Positions 21,926 to 31,989 of a stretch of DNA of 64,000 nucleotides are shown piece by piece. The notes beneath the pieces are model-generated. The model searched no databases and was not told the DNA's origin. It saw only the letters and a program-made list of their open reading frames with translations. Within the stretch, counting starts at the first letter, position 1, and every line of letters begins with the position of its first letter. Both the position numbers and the translations under genes were made by a program. This DNA comes from Poa pratensis (lineage: Eukaryota > Streptophyta > Magnoliopsida > Poales > Poaceae): positions 62,230,735 through 62,294,734 of the forward strand of contig CAMZMU010000063.1 of assembly GCA_947311845.1 (NCBI GenBank), in the 5' to 3' direction.

Positions 21926-24900
21926 GCTAATTTTTTTTTAATAATACATTTTTTTAATTAAATTCAAAAAATATTACGCAAAATAACGAAATTGCAAAAA
22001 TAATACGGCCTCGGCCCAGCTTGGGCCGATAAGGGCCCGTCGGCCAGGCTTGGGCCGATTTGGCCTTATCGGCCAGACTTGGGACGACGAGATCGCATGG
22101 TGGGCCAGGCCTGCGCCCGACAGGCCGTACGCGTCACGGGTGGGCACTAATCGGCCAGAACTCAGCCGACCGGCCTGTCGGCCAGGGCTGGGCCGACAGG
22201 ACGCTGGATAAGACCAGCCTGCCCACATCTTCCTCCTGTCGTCCTCTTTCTCCTTTTCTTCTTCCTCTCAAACCAGCAGCTCCTTACTGCGTTTCAGCGG
22301 CGATCTGTCCATCCAGCCACCAAATCTTCCTTCTACAAGTGTTAGAGAGTTAAGGCAGCTCAGATCTACAGATGTGTTGGATTATTGTGTGATTTCGTGT
22401 TGTTTGGTTGGAGCAATGGTGGAGTTTAGGTGGAGGTTGCTGTAGGGTGGTGGATGGTGCAGCGTGGTGGTGGTGAAGCGGTGTTGCATTGGCGGTGGTG
22501 GTGACGTTGCTGGTCCATTGAATCGGCACGCTTCAAGGGTATGCGTTTATTTTGCTAGTAATATTAAGTACATAGTTGTTCCCGGTTGTAACAGTAAATT
22601 GGTGTCACATTTTTAGGTTGTTGAGATGAGTAATTTAGTGAAATGTTTGTTTTTCTACGGTCCTGGCGAAGTTGTAGTAAATGAGCATGGAGCTGATTTG
22701 GGTGAGTTTCGATGGTCAGAGTTGGAACTGAGTGACCCACAAACATGGTCTATAAGTCAGCTGAAAGATTGGTTGGCAGCGTGTTTAGGGCTTCCTGAAA
22801 CAGACACCGTCGGTGTGCATGCACTGTGGACGAAGACAAGGTCCCCGGTGTTTTTTTATTTGAGGCCGATAGAACGGACCTCTCAGATGGTGCGATGGTT
22901 GCAAGGCTGCGCAACCAGGGGATGTACCCCTCATGCCTTACTGATACCTGTCGCGAAGGAGGTGATTCCGCGTGAAGGCGAGGGAGGGCACGATCCTGGC
23001 CAGAGTAGTCAGGAGATGCAATTTTCTGGACATGATTATAATCAGGGAGATGTTGGAGGTGGTGGTTATGACTATGGCCAAAATAGTCAGACAGAGCAGA
23101 TGGAAGAGGAAGATGTTGGAGGTGGTAGTTATGAATCTGGCCAAAATAGTCAGACAGAGCATATGGAAGAGGGAGATGAAGATGCTGCTGAGGCAGCAGC
23201 AGACGATGTATTCCAAGAAATGATGGAAGAGGAAGACGAAGATGGTGGTAGTGCTTATGGGCATGATTCCGACGAGTCGGATGACGAACATGTGGTGCCA
23301 AATCCTGCGTCATGGAGTCATGATTTCTCGTCGTCAATGACAGTGAACGATGGTCATGATTCTGCCTGGGAATACCATCAGAACCAGGTTTCTGCGGGTG
23401 CTCTATATACCGACAAGCAACATTTGCAAGATGCAATCATTAAGTGGGCAATGTCGACTTGCAAGACATTCAAAACCAAGGTGTCGAGTAAAAAATATCT
23501 GACAATGGAATGTGAGGTAGCAGGGTGTCCTGGAAGGGTGCACGGTTATCGTCCTCACTTCGGCATAAACTGGAAAGTGAGCGACGTAGTACAGCACACA
23601 TGTAGAATTGAGAGTATTCCTCAAGATCATCGTAACATTTCGTCGACGCTTATAGCTCGGTTGCTGTACTCAGAAATAGTACAGGGCAAAGCTATGGAAG
23701 CGAAGGCTATTATACATAAGGTGTTCACCAGGTTCAAGTACAAAATATCTTATGGCAAAGCTTGGAGGGCTAAGCAGATGGCACTTGAGAAAAGATTCGG
23801 ATCGTTCCTAGACTCATATGACTCAGTTGTTCGGCTCCTCTACACATTGCAGGCCCGTAATCCAGGCACATATGTTGACGTCAAACACTTTTGGATGGCA
23901 GAGTTTCCAAACGTAAAGGTGCTGCATCGTGTGTTCTTCTCTTTCGGTGTATGCATAGAAGCTTTCACTAACTGTCGACCAGTTATCTGTGTTGATGGTA
24001 CATTTCTTACTGGCAAGTATAGGGGACAAATCTTGACTGCCATTGGTCAGGATGGCAACAATCAGATCGTGCCACTTGCATTTGCTTTTGTGGAGAGCGA
24101 GAACACTGAAAGTTGGACTTGGTTCTTCAGGCAGCTTAAAATAGCAGTAGTAAAAGATAAGCCGAACGTGTGCATCCTTCATGACCGCCATGCTGGTATA
24201 CTGAACGCCGTCAAGGCACTCACAAACCCTGTGGCCGCGGAACAAACGCCATGGCTAGACCTGCAGAGTCGTTGGTGCATGCGCCATTTGGGGGCCAATT
24301 TTTTCTCACAGTTCCGAGATAAGGCTTTGATGAATCTATTCAAAAAACTGTGCAAGCAGAACCAATTCTGGAAATACACATTCGTACGTGGTAAGCTTGA
24401 TGACTTCACTAACCAGCATGTTAGGCAGAGGAGAGCTGCACGAAATGTTGCAGTAGCAGCACATGTGCAACTTGTGGCGCAACAGCTAGCAACCGGACCT
24501 CCACCAGCTGAGGATGTACCTGTTGGGCTTTGTGACTTGCCAGGATTTGATCCGCCTGGTGTTAGGAGAAAGACTGGGAGGTTGATCAAAAACTTTCAGC
24601 AGTGGATAGAGCACGAGCCTCTTGAGAGGTGGTCTTTGCTGCACGACACTTATGGAGCCAGGTACGGTGTTATGACTACCAACCTTGCTGAAACATACAA
24701 CTTCGTTCTTAGAGGAAATAGGGCATTGCCACTTACAGCCATTGTGGAGGGTATTTTTGAGGGCACAGTCAAGTATTTCAGAGAAAGACGCCAGAAAGCT
24801 CACATGCATATCGTTAACAACCCAAACACACCTTTTTGTGAGAAGATTACGGAGTACATGGATAGGAAGATGGCAAAAGCTCGTACTCATGCTGTGCAGG

Positions 24901-25886
24901 CCATAGGAAATCAAGAAAGGAGGTTCGAGGTACGCTTACCTTCTGACAAGTTTGGTTGCGGAAATCAGCTCAGAACGCATGAGGTGCGAATTGGAAATGA
25001 AGCCCGACCAACATGTGACTGCACATGCAATAAACCAAAATTGCTTCACCTGCCCTGCTCCCATGTATTGGCTGCGTGTGGCCAACTCGGACTGTCAGCC
25101 ATCTCGTTCGTTTCACCATATTATTTGAACGAGTCTGTGCTTAATACCTGGACCGGTGAAATGGTGGGATTTCGAGCTGTGGGTAATTTTAACACGGTTG
25201 ACCCTAATGAAAGGCAGTACATCCCCGACCCAAGGCTACTGCGTCCTGGTAGAGGTAGACGACCGTGCAAGCGTATCAGAAATGGTATGGATGAATCTGA
25301 AGCCGGAGGCCCGACAGTGCAATGTTTCTTGTGCAATGATTTTGGTCACAGGGACACTGCTTGTACAAAATTCCCACCTACGAATGCTGCTCCGGCAACT
25401 AGAGCAGCTGCTCCACGTGGGCGAGGCAGCCGAGGACCAAGAGGAAGGGGAAGAAACTAGGATGTTTTAAATTTGGACTGTGCTTTTATTTGTAATAATG
25501 AGGATCAATGTTTTAAAATTGGACTATGTGTGGATCAGTGATTTAAATTTGGAGTTTGATTTCATCTGTAATTTGTCTGCATTTGTGGCTAAAAAAGAGG
25601 AGGGAGAGGTGGGAAAAAATGGAAGAAGAGCTTCTCGGCCCAGATTGGGCCGACAGGCTCTTGTCGTCCCAGTTCAGGCCGATAGGCCCAGTCGGCCCAG
25701 CTCTGGCCGACCGGTTTCTCTGCCACACGCAGAGCCGGCCGACAGTACCTTATCGGCCCAGGCCTGGCCGACAGGATCTAATCGGCCCAGGCCTGGCCGA
25801 GGCCGTATTATTTTTGAAATTTCGTTATTTTGCGTAATATTTTTCGAATTTATTTAAAAAAAATGTATTATTAAAAAAAAATTAGC
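21926..25886 (+). mobile_element. Complete Mutator-like element (MULE)
   Basis: The element is 3961 bp, with terminal inverted repeats of about 107 bp at 21926-22032 and 25780-25886 that start GCTAATTTTTTTTTAATAAT and differ at few positions. The flanks are TGCAAAGCTA at 21916-21925 and 25887-25896, a MULE-sized target duplication. It carries one long transposase frame. Inside each terminal repeat is an array of about five imperfect TCGGCCCAG..TGGGCCGA palindromes (about 22009-22205 and 25636-25805), probable transposase-binding sites by position. All parts expected of an autonomous MULE are present. Confidence 0.95.
22626..25460 (+). CDS. MULE transposase (MURA-like), 944 aa, intact
   Basis: This single-exon protein would catalyse cut-and-paste transposition of the surrounding element. 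An N-terminal domain of about 115 residues (CLFFYGPGEVVV) is followed by an acidic linker with two tandem copies of a Gly-Tyr/GQNSQTE unit, a MuDR-type zinc-binding domain (about 260-325: MECEVAGCPGRVHG, QHTC) and the MULE catalytic core. Core residues are Asp457 (CVDGTF), Asp520 (LHDRHAGI), the WCMRH motif and Glu689 (NLAETYN). A SWIM zinc finger starts at Cys797 (CDCTC...LPCSH), a CCHC knuckle spans 900-913 (CFLCNDFGHRDTAC), and the tail is Arg-Gly rich. No stop or frameshift interrupts it. The start is the first ATG after an in-frame stop; introns upstream cannot be excluded. Confidence 0.95.
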   Translation: MSNLVKCLFFYGPGEVVVNEHGADLGEFRWSELELSDPQTWSISQLKDWLAACLGLPETDTVGVHALWTKTRSPVFFYLRPIERTSQMVRWLQGCATRGCTPHALLIPVAKEVIPREGEGGHDPGQSSQEMQFSGHDYNQGDVGGGGYDYGQNSQTEQMEEEDVGGGSYESGQNSQTEHMEEGDEDAAEAAADDVFQEMMEEEDEDGGSAYGHDSDESDDEHVVPNPASWSHDFSSSMTVNDGHDSAWEYHQNQVSAGALYTDKQHLQDAIIKWAMSTCKTFKTKVSSKKYLTMECEVAGCPGRVHGYRPHFGINWKVSDVVQHTCRIESIPQDHRNISSTLIARLLYSEIVQGKAMEAKAIIHKVFTRFKYKISYGKAWRAKQMALEKRFGSFLDSYDSVVRLLYTLQARNPGTYVDVKHFWMAEFPNVKVLHRVFFSFGVCIEAFTNCRPVICVDGTFLTGKYRGQILTAIGQDGNNQIVPLAFAFVESENTESWTWFFRQLKIAVVKDKPNVCILHDRHAGILNAVKALTNPVAAEQTPWLDLQSRWCMRHLGANFFSQFRDKALMNLFKKLCKQNQFWKYTFVRGKLDDFTNQHVRQRRAARNVAVAAHVQLVAQQLATGPPPAEDVPVGLCDLPGFDPPGVRRKTGRLIKNFQQWIEHEPLERWSLLHDTYGARYGVMTTNLAETYNFVLRGNRALPLTAIVEGIFEGTVKYFRERRQKAHMHIVNNPNTPFCEKITEYMDRKMAKARTHAVQAIGNQERRFEVRLPSDKFGCGNQLRTHEVRIGNEARPTCDCTCNKPKLLHLPCSHVLAACGQLGLSAISFVSPYYLNESVLNTWTGEMVGFRAVGNFNTVDPNERQYIPDPRLLRPGRGRRPCKRIRNGMDESEAGGPTVQCFLCNDFGHRDTACTKFPPTNAAPATRAAAPRGRGSRGPRGRGRN

Positions 25887-26692
25887 TGCAAAGCTATCAC
25901 GACCTGCACAAATGAAGGCCCCATAAGCATGTTTCATCTGCCTCTATCTCTAATTGCACTCAGCAATTCAACATACTACCTAATGTTCTCCAGATTCGAG
26001 AAAACATTTATGTGCATGGTAATTGGTCCATTCCTAAAACAAATTCTAAATTCTACAGCAGGAAAATATATAAGGCCCTCTCTCCACACCCCACAGCTCC
26101 CCTGCCGTTCAAATGGACCTGGAAATCATGTGCACTCCCTAAGCACAAATTCTTCTTCTGGCTGTTACTTGAAGATAGATTAAATACGAGATATCTACTC
26201 ACAAGGAATAATTTCTATGTTGAATCCAAAGAATGTGTCAAGTGTGAAGACTGCCCGGCCCAATGAAGACCTCCAGCGCCTAATTGTCAAATGTGACTTC
26301 AGCCAGACTTTCCGGTGTGGTCACTAAATATTGGATGGAGTACAGATCTTGCCTTATTTGATCTTCTCATTGATGGTAGAACAAGATATAGAAGTGCTTG
26401 TTTTAAGGAAAGCCTAAAAATTGGCTGCTAGGCTATCTGGAACCATCGAAATAAAATCATCTTTGAATGTGATGTGGCTTTTCAGCATGAATGTAAGAGA
26501 TTCTTTAAGGAAAACTTTACTTTAGTCATGCACAGAGCCAAACCTAGTTTAAAGGAAGGCATGCCGCAGTGGATTGACATCTTGTAAATTATTTTGACGC
26601 CATTACTCATTTGTAATGCTGTAATTTGTTTATATGTAAAATCCAAAATGACGCAGTAGGGGATTTTCCCTGCTGTTTTTGGCGTAAAAAAA

Positions 26693-26887
26693 GTTATTGC
26701 AATCCTGGCTGTTACCCGGCGGAAACCGACAGTTTACGAATTACGATTCGGTTGTGCCCGCTAACAGCTGCACATCAGAATTTTCGTTGATTGCAGTTTA
26801 CTGAACATCTACTGTAGTGTAAGAATAACTCTTGATTGAAAAAACAAAAATCAGAACCAGTATAAAACATAATTTTTTTTTAATATA
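26693..26887. other. No recognised gene
   Basis: Short AT-rich interval between two LINE ends; nothing recognised. Confidence 0.4.
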
Positions 26888-27755
26888 AGATTTTTTTTTT
26901 GAATTTATGAGGCAAAAGATTTGCCCCTATATATTAATTAAGAAGGAGTTAGAGGCTTAAACATTGCTTACATCACCGACCATAAGGTCCAAACCAAAAA
27001 GACTAGATAGGGGATTAATCTCCCGGTAGAATAAACTCCAAATGTTTAGCACCCGCTTTGACCCAAGTTTGTGCCTCCTCCTTTATCCTCCCCAAGATGA
27101 TCGAAGGGAGGATGGACTTGTGCCGGAAAACTCTCGCGTTGCCCTCGGTCCATAATTTCCAAGAGATAAGCATTGTGAGAGATGCTATTGCCTTTCTCCT
27201 AGCGGAGTTATTCATGGTCATATGAGTCCACCAATCTTGGACACAATTGAAGTTGTCCCAAGAGTTTACGTCCAACCATGATAATTGGAGCCAATTCTTC
27301 ACCATGCACCAAATGCGCCTAGCAAACCGGCATTGGAACAAAAGGTGAGCGGCCGCCTCTCTCGTTTGCTTGCAAAGTGGGCAAAGATCACAATTTGGCC
27401 AACCCCTCCGGCGTAGTCGGTCCGCCGTCCAAACCCGATTTTGAATGATGAGCCAAGCAAAGAATTTGCATTTGGGAGGCGCCCACACCTTCCACACTAG
27501 CGTCTTCATGTTGATTGAGGTGGTGCCTATGAATTGCGCGTGGTAGGCCGAACTTGTCGTGTAGGTTTCCGTGGAGGACATGTTCCATGTGATGATGTCG
27601 GGGACGTCTTCATGAAGGTGCACATGTTGTAGAGAGGTCCATAGGGCAACAAATTGTTGTATGTGGGCTAGAGTGACCCCGTCGGAGGTGTTTATTTGAT
27701 TTATCCAATCATCATCTTGCATGGCCACGAATCCTGAGTATAGAGCAGCTGTCAA
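26888..27755 (-). mobile_element. LINE 3' fragment with intact ORF2 C-terminus
   Basis: A T run at 26888-26901 marks the poly(A) tail on the minus strand. The frame 27755-27015 is open for 246 codons: a segment with ITWNMSSTETYTTSSAY, then the zf-RVT domain (WKVWAPPKCKFFAWL, CDLCPLCKQTREAAAHLLF, CRFARRIW) and a C-terminal tail. The rest of the LINE is missing on the right. The long open frame suggests this copy is younger than the other LINE fragments, but it lacks any polymerase domain. The start codon is simply the first ATG left after 5' truncation. Confidence 0.85.
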
Positions 27756-27883
27756 AAAAAAAGTCTATAGACATGCGATTACAGAAACCGTCGCTAACAC
27801 GGTTGTAAAATCGTGTGCGAGGGTAAACCCTTCTCTAGAAGTTGAGAAAACTTAATCGCGTGTGATTGTTCATGTATTGCACA

Positions 27884-29196
27884 CGTATTTTTTCACGGCA
27901 GATGAGGTAGCCAACACGCGAAACGTTCCCCTCACGTCGCTACCAAGGGCGACGCCAGGGGCGACCTGCCATCGCCGCCAGAAGACCTGCCTATTGCCTC
28001 TCACGCCGCCGCTGCCGCCGGCCCTCGCCACGGCGGCGGCGGGCCCAGCCGCCGACAGTGGCCTTGGGGCGGGGGTCGCCGGAGGTGGCCGTCCGGACCT
28101 GCTGGGGCGGAGTTGGGCGGAGCATCACCGAGCAGCGACCAGGGACGCGCCCCTGGTCGGGGTGGAGGTGGAGGCCTTTCCTGGCGGCGCCATGGCCGGC
28201 GGCGGAGATGGGGTTGGGCTTGGAGTTCATGGACGAAACCCTAGATTTCGATCTGGGAATCTTCATGGCGCCCCCAATTCCTCCTCGCAGCGTGGTTGGG
28301 CCGGATCCGGTAGAGGGTCGACCCTGCTCTGCTGCTGAAGCGACAGATCTTGCAGGTTGCCGGCGGGTGGCGTGGGGGCTACCGGCTCGGTTTGAATAAT
28401 GGTGGCGGTCCTTGGATTCCTCTCATGGCAAGACGAAGATCTACTTGATACCCGTCTTCATTGATCTGGCCGGAGTGTCGAGTTCCGGAAGGATCCGCCG
28501 GCGAACTCCATTGGGAACTCAAGCCTGGAGATTGACGGATCGGGTGGAATTCGGTCGCGCTCAACCATGTTTTTTTCTGACCGTTTGGTTTCAGAGGGAG
28601 CGTTGCGAAGCTCTGTAGTCGGTTGCCATCGTGGACATGTCTTTTGTTCCATGGTGAAGTCAGGGTGCGGAGAATGGCATGGAAGGTGAGATTTGAAGAA
28701 CTAGTAATAGTGGTTCGAGTCATGGTGGCGATGAGGGATTGGCTTGGTGATTCGAAACTTGGAGCAGCAGCAACGGCAAGTGGGGGCGGCAGCACAGGAG
28801 AATTTCAGTGTCTAAACTTTCAGGGTGAAAATCCAAGGTCTGGCCTTAATTGATTGTGCCTGGCAATGTCCTTGTTGAAGGCATTGCTTTTGTGAGTGTG
28901 GACCTCCTTCAGGGTGAAAACCTATGATCGATGATCAGGACGAAGAAGACGCTTCATCACTGTTCCCTTCTTGGAGGCGTCGCTTTTGGAGCAGATGGAT
29001 TTCTGGTACTGTTTTGGTGGGGTTAGGTCTGCTGTCACAAGGATTAGATCACTGTAGCGGGACTTTTCTTTTTTATAATTCTTCTTTTTATTCTGGGTTG
29101 TGTGCATCCGTCTGGCCGCTAGGGCAACGTGTTGTTGCAGAGGCTGGTTGTAATTGGTATCTTCGTGATATTAATATATACTCTTTATCTAAAAAA
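27884..29196 (+). mobile_element. GC-rich poly(A)-tailed retroposon without coding capacity
   Basis: The 12-bp sequence ATGTATTGCACA flanks the segment at 27872-27883 and 29197-29208, and a short A run precedes the right copy. These are marks of LINE-type (target-primed) insertion. The 5' half is very GC-rich (28000-28400) and the 3' end resembles a grass LINE 3' UTR (GTAATTGGTATC, then TTAATATA and TTTATCTAAAA). No reverse transcriptase or other recognised protein is encoded, so it is either an internally deleted LINE or a non-autonomous retroposon. Confidence 0.75.
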
Positions 29197-29208
29197 ATGT
29201 ATTGCACA

Positions 29209-29847
29209 TGTTTTTTAAGATTAAATTGTTTGAGTTTGTGTAAGATCAAGCACGCTAAATTTTCTTTCGTCATGTCTGTTTATAAACCCGTTCGGACAGT
29301 ATTTTGCTAACTTTCGGTCCCATCAATTAATCCCATGAAATTCAGTGAGTTTTCCGTTTTCCCTTTCTGAATCTCACAAAAATTTCCAGTGAGGCAAATA
29401 AGATAACGGTTTTGTTAACTCTCAATCGATTGAGAATTAGCTTAGCGCTCAATCGAGTCATCAACCGTTAAACTGTGTGCCGCGATTCATGCTAAACTAG
29501 ATCGTCTTCTTCCTCACGACAACGGCGGCGGAGGCGAGGAGCGCCTTAACTTGGGGGGTGCGGGTTCGCCGGCGCCAGAGAAGAAGGGGCAGGATTTAAA
29601 GGGATAGCCGGGACAAGGCGGGGCAGCGAGGCGTCGCGGCAGCGCGCCAGCCGCGGACGGGGTGGCCGGCGGTTTGGCCGGCGCTGGCTGCGGGGGAAGC
29701 GAGCTCACCGGATTGAACCCTAGGCGGACATAATCACAAAATCCAGCCGGTAGTACTACCCGGAAAATATTGTATGACCTACTACCCAGTTAATTAATAG
29801 GGTAATTAATTACAAAATTTAGAGAGACAGCGGGTGTGCCTCAGATG
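29209..29847. other. Interval downstream of the GOST-type gene; no confident gene
   Basis: An inverted motif CTCAATCGATTGAG lies near 29420-29433. At 29514-29708 the minus strand has a 64-codon Pro/Ala-rich open frame in GC-rich DNA, which could be chance. The last about 100 bases should hold the 3' UTR of the neighbouring gene. Confidence 0.4.
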
Positions 29848-31413
29848 TCAGATCTCGAAGGTGCCCTCCATCTCAAGCTGCCCGCCGGCAGCCTCCTCTT
29901 CGTCGTCGGCAACGTACAGGTAGGGGTTCCGCTCCACGGGCTGGAAGTTATAGAAGACGAAGACGTAGAAGGCGAGGCTGGCCGTCTCGACGGAGACGTT
30001 GACGACCCACTGGTACCTGTAGCTGAGCAGGGCGGCGAATGCGGAGACGGCGATCCGTGTGAAGTAGAGGTAGCCGACGACGACGAGGTAGAACTGCTTG
30101 AAGAGGGTGAGCTTCTTGAGGTTCCTGGCCGCCTTGCCGTCCGTCTTGGAGGCCTCCCGCAGGTTGCGGATGGACCAGATGATGGGGAAGAAGACGGCGC
30201 AGCAGCAGACGACGTCCACGAGCAGGAAGACCTGGTTCCACGCCAGCCAGTCCCGCCCCGCCGGCCCCGTCTCCCGATCATCGCCGACGCGATGTTCTCG
30301 ACCACTTGTAGCGGTATGATGATCATCAGCACGTTCCTCTCACGCTCCTGCATTCTCCATCGATCGGTACGTCGGATGTCACGTCGGCTTTTTTCGTAGC
30401 GAAAATGATGATGTGCAACTCATATGGTTTCGAGCCGTTCGTTTCCACGGTTAAAGGGCTAGGATTTGGCGTTGAACGCCTTGAACATTCAGCGCCAAAT
30501 CCAAATCTTGGCCGTTCAACCATGGAAATGAACACTACGCCATATGAGTTGCAATGGCCGGTCGCTACCTGGATCTACATACCTGGAGGTATGGCTTTAA
30601 GAAGGACCAGCCAGTGCCGATGAGCACGATGACGGTGAAGAGCAGGATGCCCTTGAAGAAGCCGAAGACGTAGAAGGCGACGTCCCAGCCGTGCGCCGTG
30701 CCGGTGCGCTCCACGTACCACGAGTCCTCGGCGGCGCACGCCAGCTTGAGGGCCTTGAACAGCAGCAGCGCGCCCATCATGGCATGGATCCGCTCGGCCG
30801 TGGCGCGCTGCCTGACGCACACGAACAGCCACGCCGCCAGGAACGCGAAGTACACGGCGGACGCCACGGCGAAGATCCCCGGGAGCGGGAGCAGGCCGAC
30901 GGGCAGGTAGTCCCTGCCATTACCGCCCACGACGTTGTACATCTCGGTGCGCACGTCCATGGTGACCTCCACGCCGTCCTGGCAGCTGCTGAACAGCACC
31001 GTGTACTGGTCTGCGCTGGGGATGGTCACGCTGGCCCTGCCTTTGCCGTCGGCGCCGACGTCCTTGAGCCGGAACAGCGGCGTGACGTACTCGCTGGTGA
31101 GCGGGCAGAAGGCGGCGCCGGTCTCCTCGGCGTACTCGGACTCGTTGGTGATCTTGAAGAAGAGGGCGTTGGAGATGAGGATGAAGCCCATGAGCCCCGG
31201 GTCGACGGCCTGCAGCTGGGAGCCCTCCGGGACGCTCCATGACACGCCGGACACGGAGACCTCCGCGACGCCGCCGGGTTTGAACCCGAACTCCTCGAAA
31301 AGGATGACCGGCCGCGAGTCCGACGTGATCGGCGTCCTCTTGATCTCGCCGTTGACCGCGTGGATGAGATGGAGGGCGACGAGGACGGCGGCGAGGAAGA
31401 CGGACGCGGCCAT
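29848..31413 (-). CDS. Lung-seven-transmembrane / GOST-type membrane protein (two exons, one frameshift)
   Basis: Exon 1 is 31413-30583 (277 codons) and exon 2 is 30347-29848. The intron begins GTATGT, ends GCAG and is in phase 0. Residues 1-22 form a signal peptide (cleavage after VNG), followed by a luminal beta-sandwich domain of about 150 residues with Cys103 and Cys144 as a likely disulfide and N90 as a glycosylation site. Seven helices start near residue 176 (GIFAVASAVYFAFLAAW), and exon 2 holds VLMIIIPLQVVENIASAMI, VCCCAVFFPIIWSIRNLREA and a stretch ending YFTRI. The family (plant CAND6/CAND7-like) is thought to work in Golgi-to-membrane traffic or signalling. Near 30273-30275 one base is missing from a G run. 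Exon 2 is 500 nt, one short of a whole frame; adding one base would give 443 residues, about the family length. The indel may be an assembly error or a true loss of function. Confidence 0.88.
30414..30553. mobile_element. Foldback MITE in the intron of the GOST-type gene
   Basis: The ends are exact inverted repeats (TGCAACTCATATGG), and the inverted similarity continues for about 60 bases, so the whole 140-bp element can form a hairpin. ATG lies on both sides (30411-30413 and 30554-30556) as a possible 3-bp target duplication. The superfamily is not assigned. It accounts for more than half of the 235-bp intron. Confidence 0.85.
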
Positions 31414-31985
31414 GGATGGATCGATCGAGCAATGGTACGTCCAAAGGTTCCCGCCGTGTCACGTCATTCGTGGAATAGGCTCCGGCCGGTTCGATTGGCC
31501 GGGCGTGTTTTCGGGATGACCACGAGAGCCGGGAGAAGTTGAGAGCGCGGAAGGCCCGCAGCCCGCGTGAGTGAACGGATCACTGGATTTCGGATGGAGG
31601 ATTACCTTGGTGGGCTTACTACACGGATGGGCCGGGAAAATTCTGACGGCCTTTGAACATCTGGTTTGGGCCCTGGAGGTACATATTCTCCTCCTGGCCA
31701 CATGAGCTTTCCACGACGCAAGTACAGAATTTCCTAGTACTTTGTGAACGAGTGAATAATGAGGAGGGTCGTGCAAAAAATCGACAATTCAAGATTCTGG
31801 CTCCTCTTTACGCAAAGAGAAAGAGGATGGAGGGACTCGTGGACGGATCAGGCAGCTGCGTACAAAGGCAAACTGATTCCATCCCATTTGTTTCCCATTT
31901 TCGTGCTACCTCTATAGCTAGCCAGAATCGCATGTGAACCACACTGTTGTGTCCAATAACATGGTGCTCGACCTTAGTCACTACA
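31414..31985. other. Upstream region of the GOST-type gene
   Basis: The region contains the promoter by position. No clear TATA box on the minus strand was seen; an ACGT core (TCACGTCATTCG) lies near 31458-31469. No gene was recognised. Confidence 0.45.
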
Positions 31986-31989
31986 ATGT

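Larger units (their letters stand above)
21040..26692 (+). mobile_element. 5'-truncated LINE split by a Mutator-like element
   Basis: The left part (21040-21925) starts at the polymerase YADDT motif and continues through a region with FLWRGKEIEKKGKWSVNW. The right part (25897-26692) resumes with zf-RVT sequence (FKWTWKSCALPKHKFFFWLL, CVKCEDCP) and ends in a 3' UTR with an inverted repeat GCAGTAGGGG...CCCTGCTG at 26653-26675 and an A run at 26686-26692. The Mutator-like element inserted between the halves with a 10-bp duplication. The ORF is broken by stops. Confidence 0.85.

Noticed and set aside
28379..28795. 138-codon minus-strand frame in the GC-rich retroposon
   Set aside because: It runs antisense to the poly(A)-tailed element and lacks any known domain.
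29514..29708. 64-codon Pro/Ala-rich frame downstream of the GOST-type gene
   Set aside because: Short and compositionally biased; no homologue recognised.
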